DNA of 63,024 nt from positions 1-63,024 of the IMG/VR virus record IMGVR_UViG_3300045120_000291. One strand, written 5' to 3'. The notes beneath the pieces are model-generated. The model made no database searches. It saw nothing but the letters and a program-made list of their open reading frames with translations, and was not told the DNA's origin. Shown here in pieces: positions 22,171-31,823 of this stretch (the first letter of the stretch is position 1; every line of letters begins with the position of its first letter). The position numbers were made by a program, and so were the translations under genes. The stretch comes from a virus.

Positions 22171-24578
22171 ACTCGCTTGCCTTCCAACGGTACAGAATTG
22201 TCACGGGCCGCAAACGCCGGCGTGATCTATCTGCTTTTGCAGACCTGATTGCATCGCCCGCTTCCGGTCCCGTGACACTCCCAGCTAACGGAAGGCTGGC
22301 ATTCATCTCTTCATCCGCAGCTAACGCAGGCGACCCAGTTGCCACGGTAGTCGGACCGACCTCTTACACGATTACCTCGCCTACTCGTGCAGCGGGCGAA
22401 CCCCTCTTCATGGAATTCGAGGAAGGCACTGTGGTCACGATCACAGGGGCCTTCGATTTGTACGTCTCTGACGCAGTCGGAGAACTCTTTCAAATCACTG
22501 GTGGTTCCGCGCCCTCTTTCGATTGGCCGGACTTGCTTACGGGTCCGACTGTTGGCATGTGGCTCAATCCGGCAATCACGACTTCGGTCTTTACGACTTC
22601 TGCTGGTTCGACGCAAGCTGCGCAATCTGATCCAGTTGGTCGCGTCGAAGATCTGTTCGGCAATGGTCGACATGCAACGCAGGCCAACACCGCGCTTCGT
22701 CATACTCTGAGCACGCGCGTCGGTGAACCGATGATGCGAATCAACATGGTTGGCCACGGTGGTGTAGACGTTGACAGTTCGTTGGACTTGCCTGCGGCAC
22801 TTCAGAATAAGACTGGCTGCTATATGTGGGCTTTGTCGATGAATGGTGTTGAGCACGGTGTCATCGACACAAATACACGCTTGCCTTTTTTCCAGTTCAT
22901 GGAAATGGTGATCATCGACCGCATTCCGAATCCCACCGAGATCGCAGCTGGCGTGGCAAAGCTCGAATCGCGCCTTGTCGATTATCACGATATCGATATT
23001 GAGACCGACAGCTTGCAGCTGACGAAATGGGCGCCGAGCTACTACACGCACGGTTATGACTATGATTTCAGCACGGGCGCAGGAGCCTCGGTCGGTTTGG
23101 TGTTCCAGACTACAGCGCCGTCGGCGCTGTGCCCTCCGGACTGGGATGGTAACTATGGGTATGGAAGCTCGCAGCATCCGACGGTTGGTGAGTACGCGGA
23201 CTTTGTGATTGCTTCCCCCAGTACGCTCAACAACCTTGGCGTGACGTTGGATTCGGGCGGCGTTGGTAAGTTCGCCACCACGCAAGTCAAGGCCTTGTTT
23301 GACGGCCTGCCTGCGCTGGAGTCGGTGACCTTCGGTGGGCACCCGCGTATTGAAGGCTTCTTGCCTGACGCGTCCTTGTGGCCGTCGGGACTGCAAATCT
23401 ACTATACGTGGAAATATCTCAACGCCGGGACGCAGCAGATGTGCGGGCGCTGGCCAGACTTTAGCGCTATGGCGTGTAAGGACACGCTCGAAGTGTTCGT
23501 CAGCCCCGTAACCGAGATTTCTGGTCCGTTGGACTTGTCCGTGTGTCCGAATCTTCGGGTAATCCAGTTACATCTTAATCCGTACTTGACCTCGGTAGAT
23601 TTGCATGGGTTGGCGAATCTAGCCTCGTTTGGCTATTACGGGATAGGCGGCAATGTTCGGATGACGTACTTCGATAGTTCGAATTGTCCGAGTGTAAATA
23701 CAACGCAATTCGTCGCTCCGGCGTTGCAAATTTTGAAGTTGTCAAATACGCAGTGCTCCGGGTATTGGCAGGGCTTCCATGTCAATGGCGGTAGTGGTGG
23801 AGATGCTATGCCGGCCGTGCAGCATATCTACATGGATGGTTGCGACGGTATGAGCACATGGCAAGTCGGAACGAACTTCGCCCACGCCAACACCACGACC
23901 CTGACCGCGACGGTCGCCGGCTCGGCGTTCTCGGGAACGTCGGCCAGCAACTTCATCGGCCCCAGCAACTGTGATGTCATCACCGATTGCGACATCCATA
24001 ACTGTACGGGTGTTGGCAACCTAATCTGCTACGCCAACCCGCTGCTGGTGAACATGGACGTGTCGGGACTGACCGATCTGATTTATGCGATGGTGAACAC
24101 CTGTCCGTCGTTGACAGCACTGAACTTTGCAGGGGCAGTGAATCTTGCAGACATGCAGTGTCAGGATTTGGATGCGCTGACTACGTTCTACGTGCTCGAT
24201 AGCCCGCTGATCCACCGCTGTATCTTGAATGGTCACGCCTTAGCGGCAATCGACCTTCACGGGTTGACCCTGCTTAATGAGGTGACGTTGTATCCCGCGC
24301 CTAACACTGTTACCGTCGACATGCACGACACGGCAACCACGAGTTCCGGGTTTGATCACGGTTCGTCCGAAGCGCCTCTGCTAAAAAACTTCAATGCTAA
24401 CGGTTGTGACTGGGCGTCGGTTACTCTTGACGGCTTCCTTGCATGGATGGATGCCAAGGCATTGAGCGGCGGAAACATTGATATCCGTGTGCGCGGTGGT
24501 ATCGCGCCTGGCACTAGTGGTCTGACCCATATCACCAATCTCGTCGGTCGAAGCTACACGGTTCTCTATAACCCGTAA
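22167..24578 (+). CDS. Large head-region protein with LamG-like remnant and leucine-rich repeats
   Basis: 803 aa. Residues about 130-280 resemble a concanavalin/LamG-type phage surface domain (DPVGRVEDLFGNGRHATQ, then EMVIIDRIPNPTEIAAG), with the middle apparently missing. From about 375 to 780 the protein consists of irregular leucine-rich repeats (for example LDLSVCPNLRVIQLHLNP, VDLHGLANLASFGYY, LPALESVTFGGHP). Repeat proteins of this kind usually bind proteins or sugars. Its location among head genes suggests a virion surface adhesin. Cysteines are frequent in the repeats. Confidence 0.65.
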   Translation: MNSLAFQRYRIVTGRKRRRDLSAFADLIASPASGPVTLPANGRLAFISSSAANAGDPVATVVGPTSYTITSPTRAAGEPLFMEFEEGTVVTITGAFDLYVSDAVGELFQITGGSAPSFDWPDLLTGPTVGMWLNPAITTSVFTTSAGSTQAAQSDPVGRVEDLFGNGRHATQANTALRHTLSTRVGEPMMRINMVGHGGVDVDSSLDLPAALQNKTGCYMWALSMNGVEHGVIDTNTRLPFFQFMEMVIIDRIPNPTEIAAGVAKLESRLVDYHDIDIETDSLQLTKWAPSYYTHGYDYDFSTGAGASVGLVFQTTAPSALCPPDWDGNYGYGSSQHPTVGEYADFVIASPSTLNNLGVTLDSGGVGKFATTQVKALFDGLPALESVTFGGHPRIEGFLPDASLWPSGLQIYYTWKYLNAGTQQMCGRWPDFSAMACKDTLEVFVSPVTEISGPLDLSVCPNLRVIQLHLNPYLTSVDLHGLANLASFGYYGIGGNVRMTYFDSSNCPSVNTTQFVAPALQILKLSNTQCSGYWQGFHVNGGSGGDAMPAVQHIYMDGCDGMSTWQVGTNFAHANTTTLTATVAGSAFSGTSASNFIGPSNCDVITDCDIHNCTGVGNLICYANPLLVNMDVSGLTDLIYAMVNTCPSLTALNFAGAVNLADMQCQDLDALTTFYVLDSPLIHRCILNGHALAAIDLHGLTLLNEVTLYPAPNTVTVDMHDTATTSSGFDHGSSEAPLLKNFNANGCDWASVTLDGFLAWMDAKALSGGNIDIRVRGGIAPGTSGLTHITNLVGRSYTVLYNP

Positions 24579-24587
24579 GGAACACCC

Positions 24588-24824
24588 ATGAACGTCCCGA
24601 ATCCCAGCTTCCCACCGCATTCCCCGCGCGCCCGCATGGCTGCTCTGCAAGATCAGATCAACGAACTTCACGGCGTTGTGGTCAAACTGGTGGAGAAAGT
24701 CGATCCGAAAGCAGCGGCTGAAATCGAACCTGCAAAGGCTGAAGCAAGTAATACCCCGTTAATCGATATGTCAGCTCAAGTGACTGCGTTGACGGATCAA
24801 GTCAACGCTGTTCTCGGTAGCTGA
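24588..24824 (+). CDS. Small coiled-coil protein, 78 aa
   Basis: ATG 24588 follows AAGGAACACCC. A proline-rich start is followed by a helix (MAALQDQINELHGVVVKLVEKV) and a short C-terminal helix (QVTALTDQVNAVLG). It probably associates with the adjacent large head protein, but no function is known. Confidence 0.6.
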   Translation: MNVPNPSFPPHSPRARMAALQDQINELHGVVVKLVEKVDPKAAAEIEPAKAEASNTPLIDMSAQVTALTDQVNAVLGS

Positions 24825-24839
24825 TACTGAAGGTGCAAA

Positions 24840-25370
24840 ATGACGCTTATCGTTGAAGATGGAACTGGGCTGCCGAATTCGAATTCGTATGCAGACGCCA
24901 CCTTTGCGGATGCGTATTTTCTTGATCGGAACAATTCAACTTGGGCAGCTCTCAGCGGAACGCAGAAAGACGCGGCGCTAATTGCTGCAACAGATTATAT
25001 CGATGTTCGTTTCGGACCGCTATTCAAGGGGCTGATCCTTCTCGACTCGGCTGTCGATCCTGACGTCGTGACGCAGGCTCTTCAGTTCCCTCGTGATGCC
25101 TTCTCAGGGGTGCCAATCAATGTCAAGAAAGCCACTGCGGAATATGCGGTCCGGGCCTCGTCTTCTCCGTTGGCACCAGACCTCGATGTGGATTCATCTG
25201 GCTTTGAGATTTCGCGCAAATATGAGAAGGTGGGCCCGATTGAGGAAAGAACTGACTTTGCGACAAGCGGAGCAGGGTCGAGCAGGCTTTACTTCAAGCC
25301 CTATCCGGCGGTAGATGCTTTACTGCGGCCGTTCTTCCGTGGCAATGGAAGCTCAGTGATCAGGAATTAA
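24840..25370 (+). CDS. Head-tail adaptor, DnaT-like/gp6-type family
   Basis: 176 aa with the pattern annotated in phages as putative DnaT-like single-strand binding protein: a GLPNSNSYADATFADAYF start, an AATDYIDVRFG helix and QALQFPRD. By position, first in the neck cassette, it is better explained as the head-tail adaptor that seats under the portal. No DNA-binding role is needed. Confidence 0.7.
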   Translation: MTLIVEDGTGLPNSNSYADATFADAYFLDRNNSTWAALSGTQKDAALIAATDYIDVRFGPLFKGLILLDSAVDPDVVTQALQFPRDAFSGVPINVKKATAEYAVRASSSPLAPDLDVDSSGFEISRKYEKVGPIEERTDFATSGAGSSRLYFKPYPAVDALLRPFFRGNGSSVIRN

Positions 25371-25371
25371 A

Positions 25372-25749
25372 ATGGCTGACCACGCGCGCTTCGTTGCATT
25401 GGCGACCCGACTGATCGAAAAGAACGGTCGCGATGTCATACTGAAGGAGAAATCCGGAACTGCGACGGATACGAACAAACCTTGGAAGGGTTCAACCTCT
25501 TCCCCTACTGTTCTGGGAACTGTCAAAGCTGTATTTGTTCCATTTAGAGGATTCGAGTTCGGTAGCACGTTTACAGATGACGAGTTGATGAAATCGGTTG
25601 ATGAAGTTTGTCTGATTGCTGGAGGAAATGACGCATTTGACAATACTACTTTGATTTATGATGAAACGAAAGACTTAAAGGTCGAATGGATTCGCAGGCT
25701 TCGTCCTGCCGATTTAACCGTCCTTTATGCCTTTGGAGTAATGCGGTGA
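25372..25749 (+). CDS. Head closure/stopper-like protein, 125 aa
   Basis: A beta-rich small protein after the adaptor gene, with a VFVPFRGFEFGSTF strand pair and an LIYDETKDLKVEWI segment. Length and position fit the head-closure protein of siphovirus necks. The stop overlaps the next start (GTGA). Confidence 0.6.
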   Translation: MADHARFVALATRLIEKNGRDVILKEKSGTATDTNKPWKGSTSSPTVLGTVKAVFVPFRGFEFGSTFTDDELMKSVDEVCLIAGGNDAFDNTTLIYDETKDLKVEWIRRLRPADLTVLYAFGVMR

Positions 25750-26174
25750 GTTGCTCGTTTGCTGAAGCCCGCGATGAGATAATGACGGTGTTCAAATCCG
25801 TCTGGGATGGTACTGGGCATCAGGCGACTTATACCGATGTACCAGCGACACCGCCCGATAGCAATTCGGTGTGGGCTCGTGCTATACTTCGCCACGCAAC
25901 AGGTGCTCAAGCTTCTTTATCAGGTCCGATAAATGGAGCTACCCGTTGGAACAATGGCGGAACAGTGTTCATTCAGGTCTTTGGTCCAGTGGGCGACGGT
26001 TCCAGTGCGGCGTATGACGCAGCTAAAATCGTTGCGGATGCCTACAAAGGTGCTAGAAATCTTAGTGTCTGGTTTCGTAATGTCAGGATCAATGAGGTCG
26101 GGACTCGCGGGGCCTTCGAACAAATCAATGTCCTTGCTGATTTCTCATACGACGAAATAAGGAGCTTCCCATGA
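25746..26174 (+). CDS. Tail terminator-like protein, DUF4128 type
   Basis: The GTG start at 25746 is set by the GTGA overlap. The 142-aa product has the DUF4128 layout: a helix MTVFKSVWDG, a short loop with VWARAILRH, then GTVFIQVFGP and a C-terminal LADFSYDEI. These proteins cap the tail tube next to the neck. It lies directly before the tail-tube gene. Confidence 0.65.
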   Translation: MSCSFAEARDEIMTVFKSVWDGTGHQATYTDVPATPPDSNSVWARAILRHATGAQASLSGPINGATRWNNGGTVFIQVFGPVGDGSSAAYDAAKIVADAYKGARNLSVWFRNVRINEVGTRGAFEQINVLADFSYDEIRSFP

Positions 26175-27700
26175 CGTGCCCGGCCTACAAGATCGACTCC
26201 AATGACACTGGTCTCCGCTATGCGGTGGAAGAGTGCCTCAAGCAGCTCCCCACAACCCCGACGTGGTTTGCTCTTGAACCCAATAGTTACGGCGACTTCG
26301 GTGCCAAGATTGCGACCGTCGCTCGCAACCCCATCAACCCGTCGCGCCAGCGCCAGAAAGGTGTCGTCACGGACCTCGACGCAAGTGCGAACTTCGTCAT
26401 GGATCTGACTCAGACGAATCACTTGCGCCTGATGCAGGGCTTTCTGTTCGCTGCTGCCCGCGAGAAGCCCACGTCAGCGCCGATCAACGGCGATGTCATC
26501 GTAACGACCGCAGTAGCAACGTCCGACGACTCCTACGCAATGGCAGCCGGCACGGCGGACGACTTCCTGGTCGGCCATCTGATCATGGCGAGCGGATACA
26601 CCAATTCTGCCAACAATGGCATGAAGCGCGTCACGACCCCTGCCTCCGGCAAAGTCAAGGTCATCCAAAATCTGGTCGACGAAGGTAGCCCGCCTGCTAC
26701 TGCTTCTATCCAAGCAATCGGCTTCCAGTTCCCGGCCAGCGACGTGCAGATTGTCATGAGCGGTTCGTTGCCGCGTCTGACCTCTGCCTCGATCACCCTG
26801 ACGACCCTCGGCTTGCTGCCGGGTGAATGGGTCTACCTGGGCGGTGACGGTAGTCTCCTGACGTTCGCTACCAACAAAGGCTTCGGCCGTGTCAAGGCAG
26901 TCACGGCGACCTACATCGAATTCGACAAGACGACCTGGACTCCGGGAACCGAAGCAGCTGGCAGCTTGACCGTCCAGATGTTCTTCGGCACTGTGGTCCG
27001 CAACGAAGAAGACCCGTCGCTGATCGTTCGCCAGACCTATCAGCTGGAACGCACCCTCGGTGAAGATGCGGACGGCACCATGTCCCAGTATGTCATCGGT
27101 GCGGTTGCGAACGAACTGTCGTTCGATACCAAGCAGGCCGAAAAGATGACGGTCGATCTGGCCTTCGTCGGTTGCGATGCGGTCTCGTACACGGGCCTGG
27201 AAGGGCTGAAGTCCGGCAACCGCCCCGACCTCGTTACGTCCGACGCATTCAACACGTCAAGTGACGTCAAGCGTATCGCAATCGCGGTCGTGGATCCCAC
27301 GACTTCGGTCCCGACTCCTCTGTTCGCCTACTGCACCGATATCTCGCTGAAGATCAAGAACAGCGTGAGCGGTGCCAAGGCGGTCGGTACCCTCGGCAAC
27401 TTCGACACCATTGCTGGCATGCTCGATGTCAGCGGGTCGTTGAGCGCCTACTTCCAAGACACTCGTTCCATCGCTGCTGTCCGTGACAATGAAGACATCA
27501 CGATGGATATGATTGTCGCCAAGAACAACGCGGGTATCATCTTCGATATCCCGTTGCTGTCCCTCGGTAACGGTTTGCCCAAAGTCGAACAAGACAAGCC
27601 TATCACCATTCCGTTGGACACCATGGCTGCGCAAAGTTCTTACGGCCATACTTTGCTCTACGTGAACTTCCCTTACCTGCCTGACGCTGCTACGGCGTAA
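26171..27700 (+). CDS. Major tail tube protein
   Basis: A 509-aa, beta-rich protein with the tail-tube pattern: an N-terminal PTWFALEPNSYGDFG segment, a LTQTNHLRLMQGFLF helix, and a YQLERTLG strand near residue 290. It is longer than the usual 200-300 aa, with an inserted Ig-like region (about 100-260). High GC codon use and its place before the chaperones support a major structural protein. Confidence 0.75.
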   Translation: MTCPAYKIDSNDTGLRYAVEECLKQLPTTPTWFALEPNSYGDFGAKIATVARNPINPSRQRQKGVVTDLDASANFVMDLTQTNHLRLMQGFLFAAAREKPTSAPINGDVIVTTAVATSDDSYAMAAGTADDFLVGHLIMASGYTNSANNGMKRVTTPASGKVKVIQNLVDEGSPPATASIQAIGFQFPASDVQIVMSGSLPRLTSASITLTTLGLLPGEWVYLGGDGSLLTFATNKGFGRVKAVTATYIEFDKTTWTPGTEAAGSLTVQMFFGTVVRNEEDPSLIVRQTYQLERTLGEDADGTMSQYVIGAVANELSFDTKQAEKMTVDLAFVGCDAVSYTGLEGLKSGNRPDLVTSDAFNTSSDVKRIAIAVVDPTTSVPTPLFAYCTDISLKIKNSVSGAKAVGTLGNFDTIAGMLDVSGSLSAYFQDTRSIAAVRDNEDITMDMIVAKNNAGIIFDIPLLSLGNGLPKVEQDKPITIPLDTMAAQSSYGHTLLYVNFPYLPDAATA

Positions 27701-27716
27701 CCTTCCAAGGAGATTT

Positions 27717-28151
27717 ATGTCTTCCCTTTACAAACAATTCGAGACCGACCAGGAACTCGAGAGTAAAGGTATCGTCATCAACTACGGCAAGAACAGCCGT
27801 GGTGAGAATATCGATATCCGTATCGCTCGAGCTGGCGGTCAGAACACAAGGTTCCAAAAAGTCGCTGAACAGGTGCTGAAGCCCTATCGTCGGCAGATCG
27901 CCAACGAAAGCGTCGACAACGCTGTGTTGGAAGACCTGATGCGCACGGTCTATGCCCGTTCAGTCATCCTTGGCTGGTCCGGCGTGGACGACAAGGAAGG
28001 CGAACCGCTTCCCTTCACCGAAGAGAATGTGGTCAAGCTGCTGCGCGATCTTCCCAACCTGTTCGCCGACATCCGTGAGGCTGCTGAAAAGCAGACACTC
28101 TTCCGCCGATTGGCACTGGAGGATGAAGCAAAAAACTCACAGACGTCCTAA
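27717..28151 (+). CDS. Tail assembly chaperone, short form (gpG-like)
   Basis: 144 aa, mostly helical, in the invariant position between tail tube and tape measure. It ends 5 codons after a slippery site. The short form should bind tail-tube subunits during assembly and is not part of the virion. Confidence 0.75.
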   Translation: MSSLYKQFETDQELESKGIVINYGKNSRGENIDIRIARAGGQNTRFQKVAEQVLKPYRRQIANESVDNAVLEDLMRTVYARSVILGWSGVDDKEGEPLPFTEENVVKLLRDLPNLFADIREAAEKQTLFRRLALEDEAKNSQTS

Positions 28152-28498
28152 TCTATTGGCTCGACATTGGTAAGGACGAGAGGAAGTTAGTCGAGATATC
28201 CCGCAGGCAGAAAATGCCTTTGCCTGAGCGGATTAAGAATGCCCCTGAGCTTCTGCATGGTTTGGAACTGTACTACAACGCTTTTAATTCGTTGACCACA
28301 AGCAGGGTGATGGGGCATGGTTGTATCGGAGGGATTCCTTATGCGGCGATTTCGAATTTCTGTCGCGAAGAAGGAATAGAAGGCGAGTTACGGGACGATT
28401 TGTTTTATCTTGTTGAGCACATGGATGCTGAATACATCAAGTGGCAAACGAATCGAGCGAAATATGAAGCAGAGGTTGCAGCAGCCGCGAGGAAGTAA
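27717..28498 (+). CDS. Tail assembly chaperone, long form by -1 frameshift (gpGT-like)
   Basis: At A-AAA-AAC (28130-28136), read in frame as GCA AAA AAC, a -1 slip continues into the overlapping frame and adds 121 residues ending at 28498, for 260 aa in total. After the slip the sequence reads KKLTDVLIYWLDIGKDERK and runs on without a stop into the frame that could also start at 28214. The long form normally bridges the tape measure to the tube subunits. Confidence 0.75.
28130..28136 (+). other. -1 ribosomal frameshift site A AAA AAC
   Basis: A canonical heptamer in the right phase (GCA AAA AAC), 13 bases before the zero-frame TAA stop at 28149. It links the two chaperone frames. Confidence 0.8.
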
Positions 28499-28500
28499 AG

Positions 28501-28932
28501 ATGGATCTCAATGCTTTCTCCCGCAAGATGCAAGTCCGGTCGACCGGCGTTGAAAAGAACGTCGGTCTTCTGAAGGGCAAAGTTGCTCGTGAAATCTTGA
28601 AGGTTGTTGCTGAAGATACGCCTGTTGATGTTGGTATTGCATTGTCCAACTGGCAGGTCGGAATTGGCGGGTCTCGAGGCACTCCCATTCCCGCGCACGT
28701 CCCAGGCATGAAAGGGACGACTCACGATGAAAACGTCCAAGAAACTATTAGAACAGGTGATGCAGTTCTGACGGGTGCTCGTGCGGGCAAAGATATCCAC
28801 ATTGCCAACCCGATTCCCTACATCGCAGACCTGAATGACGGCTATTCTGCTCAAGCCCCTGCGGGCTTCGTTGAGAAGGCTGTTCTGCAGGGCCTCCAGG
28901 TTGTTCGCAACGCTAAGTTGATAACCGAATGA
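28501..28932 (+). CDS. HK97 gp10-like neck/minor tail protein
   Basis: 143 aa with the gp10 pattern: an N-terminal helix leading to DTPVDVGIALSNWQVGIGG, later NPIPYIADLNDGYSAQAPAGFVE. In most siphoviruses this gene is in the neck cassette; here it is after the chaperones. The stop overlaps the tape-measure start. Confidence 0.7.
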   Translation: MDLNAFSRKMQVRSTGVEKNVGLLKGKVAREILKVVAEDTPVDVGIALSNWQVGIGGSRGTPIPAHVPGMKGTTHDENVQETIRTGDAVLTGARAGKDIHIANPIPYIADLNDGYSAQAPAGFVEKAVLQGLQVVRNAKLITE

Positions 28933-31823
28933 CTGACATCATTGACATCGTAGTCCGAGACAGTGGAACTCCGGTTGTTGTTCGCAACCTTGAGAATGTC
29001 GGTACTGCGGCTTCCAAATCTTCTAAAGAAGTTGACTTGCTTCGTTCTGCGATGGGAGCGCTTGCTGGCGCACTCGCAGTTGGCAAGTTGATGGAATGGG
29101 CCGACACCTGGAACAGTGCGATGGGTTCCGTTCGTGTGAATACGCGCAGCCTCGATGAAGCGCGTATCGTCATGGACAAGATTTTCGATGCTGCGCAGAA
29201 GACGCGCACTCCGTTGACGTTGATGGCCAACCTTTACAATCGAACTGCAATCGCCGCGACTGCACTTGGCGCATCTCAGGCTGACATCATTAAGTTCTCG
29301 ACTGGTGTTGGTGAAGCGCTAGCGATTCAGCATACCAGCGCCCAGCAGGCCACGGGTACACTGCTAGAGCTTGGCGAAGCAGTGGGGCAGCAGACCGTCC
29401 GGGCTCAGCAGTATAACGCCTTGCTGAAGAACGGCGTTGTTATCTTGCAGACCGTGGCTGCAAATATGGAAGGTGGCGCTATCTCTGTCGCTAAATTGAC
29501 AGATGAAGTGCATCATGGCCACGTGACCAGTAAAGAGTTCTTTGAAGCTTTCTTGCGAGGTGCGGACAGCCTTGAAGGTAAGTTCCAAAAGACCTCTTTC
29601 CTGTTCAGTCAGGCTTTCACGGTTCTGAATAATGCCGTTGCTGAATTCATCGGTAAGTTGAACGAGAGCCTGGGTGCCAGTGACGGATTTGTCAGTTTCG
29701 TGAAATGGGTGGCAGCGAACCTGCCAATCATTGGCCCGATCATCTTAGGCATTGGCGTTGCGATTGCTACCGCCTTCTCAGTCCAGAAGATTTTCCAATT
29801 TGCCGCAGCCCTTCAGGCGCTGTGGGGATTGATGCTGGCCAATCCGTTCACCGCAGTGTTGGCAATTCTGGCTGGCGTCATCAGCGCCTTGTATCTGATG
29901 AAAGACGTTGTGATCTCTGGTCTGGATGATACCACGACCTACGGCGATCTGATGCTTTCCATCTGGCAGGGTCTCAAAGAAGCAATCATTTCCACTTGGG
30001 AAGTTATTCCTCAAGTCTTTCACGCCTTAGTTGACGGCGCTAAGTCCGCCTTCAGCTCAGTTGCTGAAGTGACTGCTAGCGCTGCCGATACCATGGAAAG
30101 CGACTGGAGTGATTTCTTTACCACAACTCATTCAGGCTTCCTGGGAATGCTTGAGGGTGCTGCAAAAGTGATCGATGCTATTATCGGACTTTTGGGCGGT
30201 ATGGTTCTCTTCGGCATCCGCGGAGTTCAACAGTTCGTGGATATGACTGTCTTGCTTCTGAAGGTAGCAGCTAACGCCTATATCGGATTTGTGCAAGACA
30301 GCATCAATGCAGTGATTGGAGCTAGCAACGCCCTTCGTGAGAAGGTAGGACTTGACAAATTCAATCTTGTCACTCTTCCGAAAGCTCAGATTGACAAAGG
30401 TGCTGCTCAATTCAAGGATGTTGGTACGCTGTGGGCGGAGTCTATGGACGATGCCTTCTCTGCGACCGACGCCATGGGGTTGCAGGCCTGGCTGGCTGGT
30501 CGGGTACAGGTCGCTCAGGACATTGCAAAGAATCGCCCGAAGCTTGGCGGTGAAGACCTCAGCATTCCAGTTGGCATTGCCGACAATCCGAGTGACTCGA
30601 AAGGCGCTGCCAAAGCGGCACGTGAACTCGCAAAGCTGAAAGAAGCACTATCTCGGGTGATCGCTGAGATCAACCCGATGGAAGCTGCAATGAAGCGTCT
30701 TACCGACGCACAAGATGTCCTGGATAAGGCTGTCGCACACCATCTGATCACGCAGGGTGAAGCAAATACCATCATGGACCGCCTGCGTCAGAAGTACGCA
30801 GAGATCCTTGATCCTCTGAAGACCATGACTGACGAGATTGAGCGCCAGCAAGGTTGGATGAAACTCTCGAACGACCAAGCGCGTATCGAACAAGACCTCT
30901 ACACTCGGTCTGAGGAATTGAAGCGTAAAGGCATCTTCCTCACCCAGGCGGAAACGGACGCTCTGCGCGCTAAACTTGTGGTCAGCCAAGAGCTCGATCG
31001 CATTGCGCAGGCGCGCGACACCATGGAGAAGAGTAGCAGCGCAGGCAAGGACAAAGACTTTAAGGCACAGCTCGAAGCGTTGAAGGAATTATTGTCTGGT
31101 CCGAACTTTAAGGCAGGCGATGTTTCTGGCGCTCTCTCTGCCATGCTACCTTGGGCGGATCTGAGTAAGACCAAGGAACAGATGAATTCCTATGTTCAGG
31201 CATACGCAGATATGCTTGCGCAAATCAAGGCGCTTGAGGACGCTGGCGTTGTTTCGCATCAGACTTCTGAAATGCTCAAGCGGCAGATCGACGTTCAATA
31301 CATGGAACAGCGCCTGAGTGCTCAACGTAGCTTCTTCAGCACGTTGGCAGGCTTGTCTTCGAGCTCGAATAAGAAGTTGGCGGCCATTGGTAAAGCCGCA
31401 GCTATCACGACCGCGATCATTGACGGCGTTGTTGCTGTCCAGAAGGCCTACGCGGGTTCCCCGTATCCGTATAACATCGCAGCAGCGGTCGCTCAGGGTA
31501 TCATTTCGGCGGCCAACGTCGCTGCAATTATGAGCCAGAATACGGGCGGATTTCGTACAGGTGGTGACTTCATTGTTGGCGGTCGTGGTGGCGATGACTC
31601 GCAGATGGTAGCCTTCCGCGCTACGCCCGGGGAGCGGGTAACGGTAAACACGCCAACGCAAGCGCGGGCTCTGGAGCAAGGTTCGAGTCAGGGGCCACAG
31701 GTAGTTAATATCAAGAACGTCAACGTGCTCGATAAAGCTATCGTTGGCGACTTCATGGAAAGCCCTGAAGGTGAAATTCTTGTCCTCAACGTCCTCGCTA
31801 AGAATGGAATTACAGGCCGCTAA
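28929..31823 (+). CDS. Tape measure protein
   Basis: At 964 aa it sets tail length; at about 1.5 Angstrom per residue the tail would be near 140-150 nm. It has the TIGR02675-type N-terminal domain (about 60-240), hydrophobic segments (270-335 and 415-450) for channel formation, and long coiled-coil helices (560-840). The C terminus is a Gly-rich tail-tip domain (NTGGFRTGGDFIVGGRGGDD). Confidence 0.85.
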   Translation: MTDIIDIVVRDSGTPVVVRNLENVGTAASKSSKEVDLLRSAMGALAGALAVGKLMEWADTWNSAMGSVRVNTRSLDEARIVMDKIFDAAQKTRTPLTLMANLYNRTAIAATALGASQADIIKFSTGVGEALAIQHTSAQQATGTLLELGEAVGQQTVRAQQYNALLKNGVVILQTVAANMEGGAISVAKLTDEVHHGHVTSKEFFEAFLRGADSLEGKFQKTSFLFSQAFTVLNNAVAEFIGKLNESLGASDGFVSFVKWVAANLPIIGPIILGIGVAIATAFSVQKIFQFAAALQALWGLMLANPFTAVLAILAGVISALYLMKDVVISGLDDTTTYGDLMLSIWQGLKEAIISTWEVIPQVFHALVDGAKSAFSSVAEVTASAADTMESDWSDFFTTTHSGFLGMLEGAAKVIDAIIGLLGGMVLFGIRGVQQFVDMTVLLLKVAANAYIGFVQDSINAVIGASNALREKVGLDKFNLVTLPKAQIDKGAAQFKDVGTLWAESMDDAFSATDAMGLQAWLAGRVQVAQDIAKNRPKLGGEDLSIPVGIADNPSDSKGAAKAARELAKLKEALSRVIAEINPMEAAMKRLTDAQDVLDKAVAHHLITQGEANTIMDRLRQKYAEILDPLKTMTDEIERQQGWMKLSNDQARIEQDLYTRSEELKRKGIFLTQAETDALRAKLVVSQELDRIAQARDTMEKSSSAGKDKDFKAQLEALKELLSGPNFKAGDVSGALSAMLPWADLSKTKEQMNSYVQAYADMLAQIKALEDAGVVSHQTSEMLKRQIDVQYMEQRLSAQRSFFSTLAGLSSSSNKKLAAIGKAAAITTAIIDGVVAVQKAYAGSPYPYNIAAAVAQGIISAANVAAIMSQNTGGFRTGGDFIVGGRGGDDSQMVAFRATPGERVTVNTPTQARALEQGSSQGPQVVNIKNVNVLDKAIVGDFMESPEGEILVLNVLAKNGITGR

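Noticed and set aside
22311-23396. 361-aa frame antisense to the LRR gene
   Set aside because: Arg-rich shadow composition, no ribosome binding site, and opposite to the direction of the whole structural arm.
28214-28498. Independent 94-aa gene after the chaperone
   Set aside because: No ribosome binding site is evident; the frame is better explained as the -1 extension of the chaperone.
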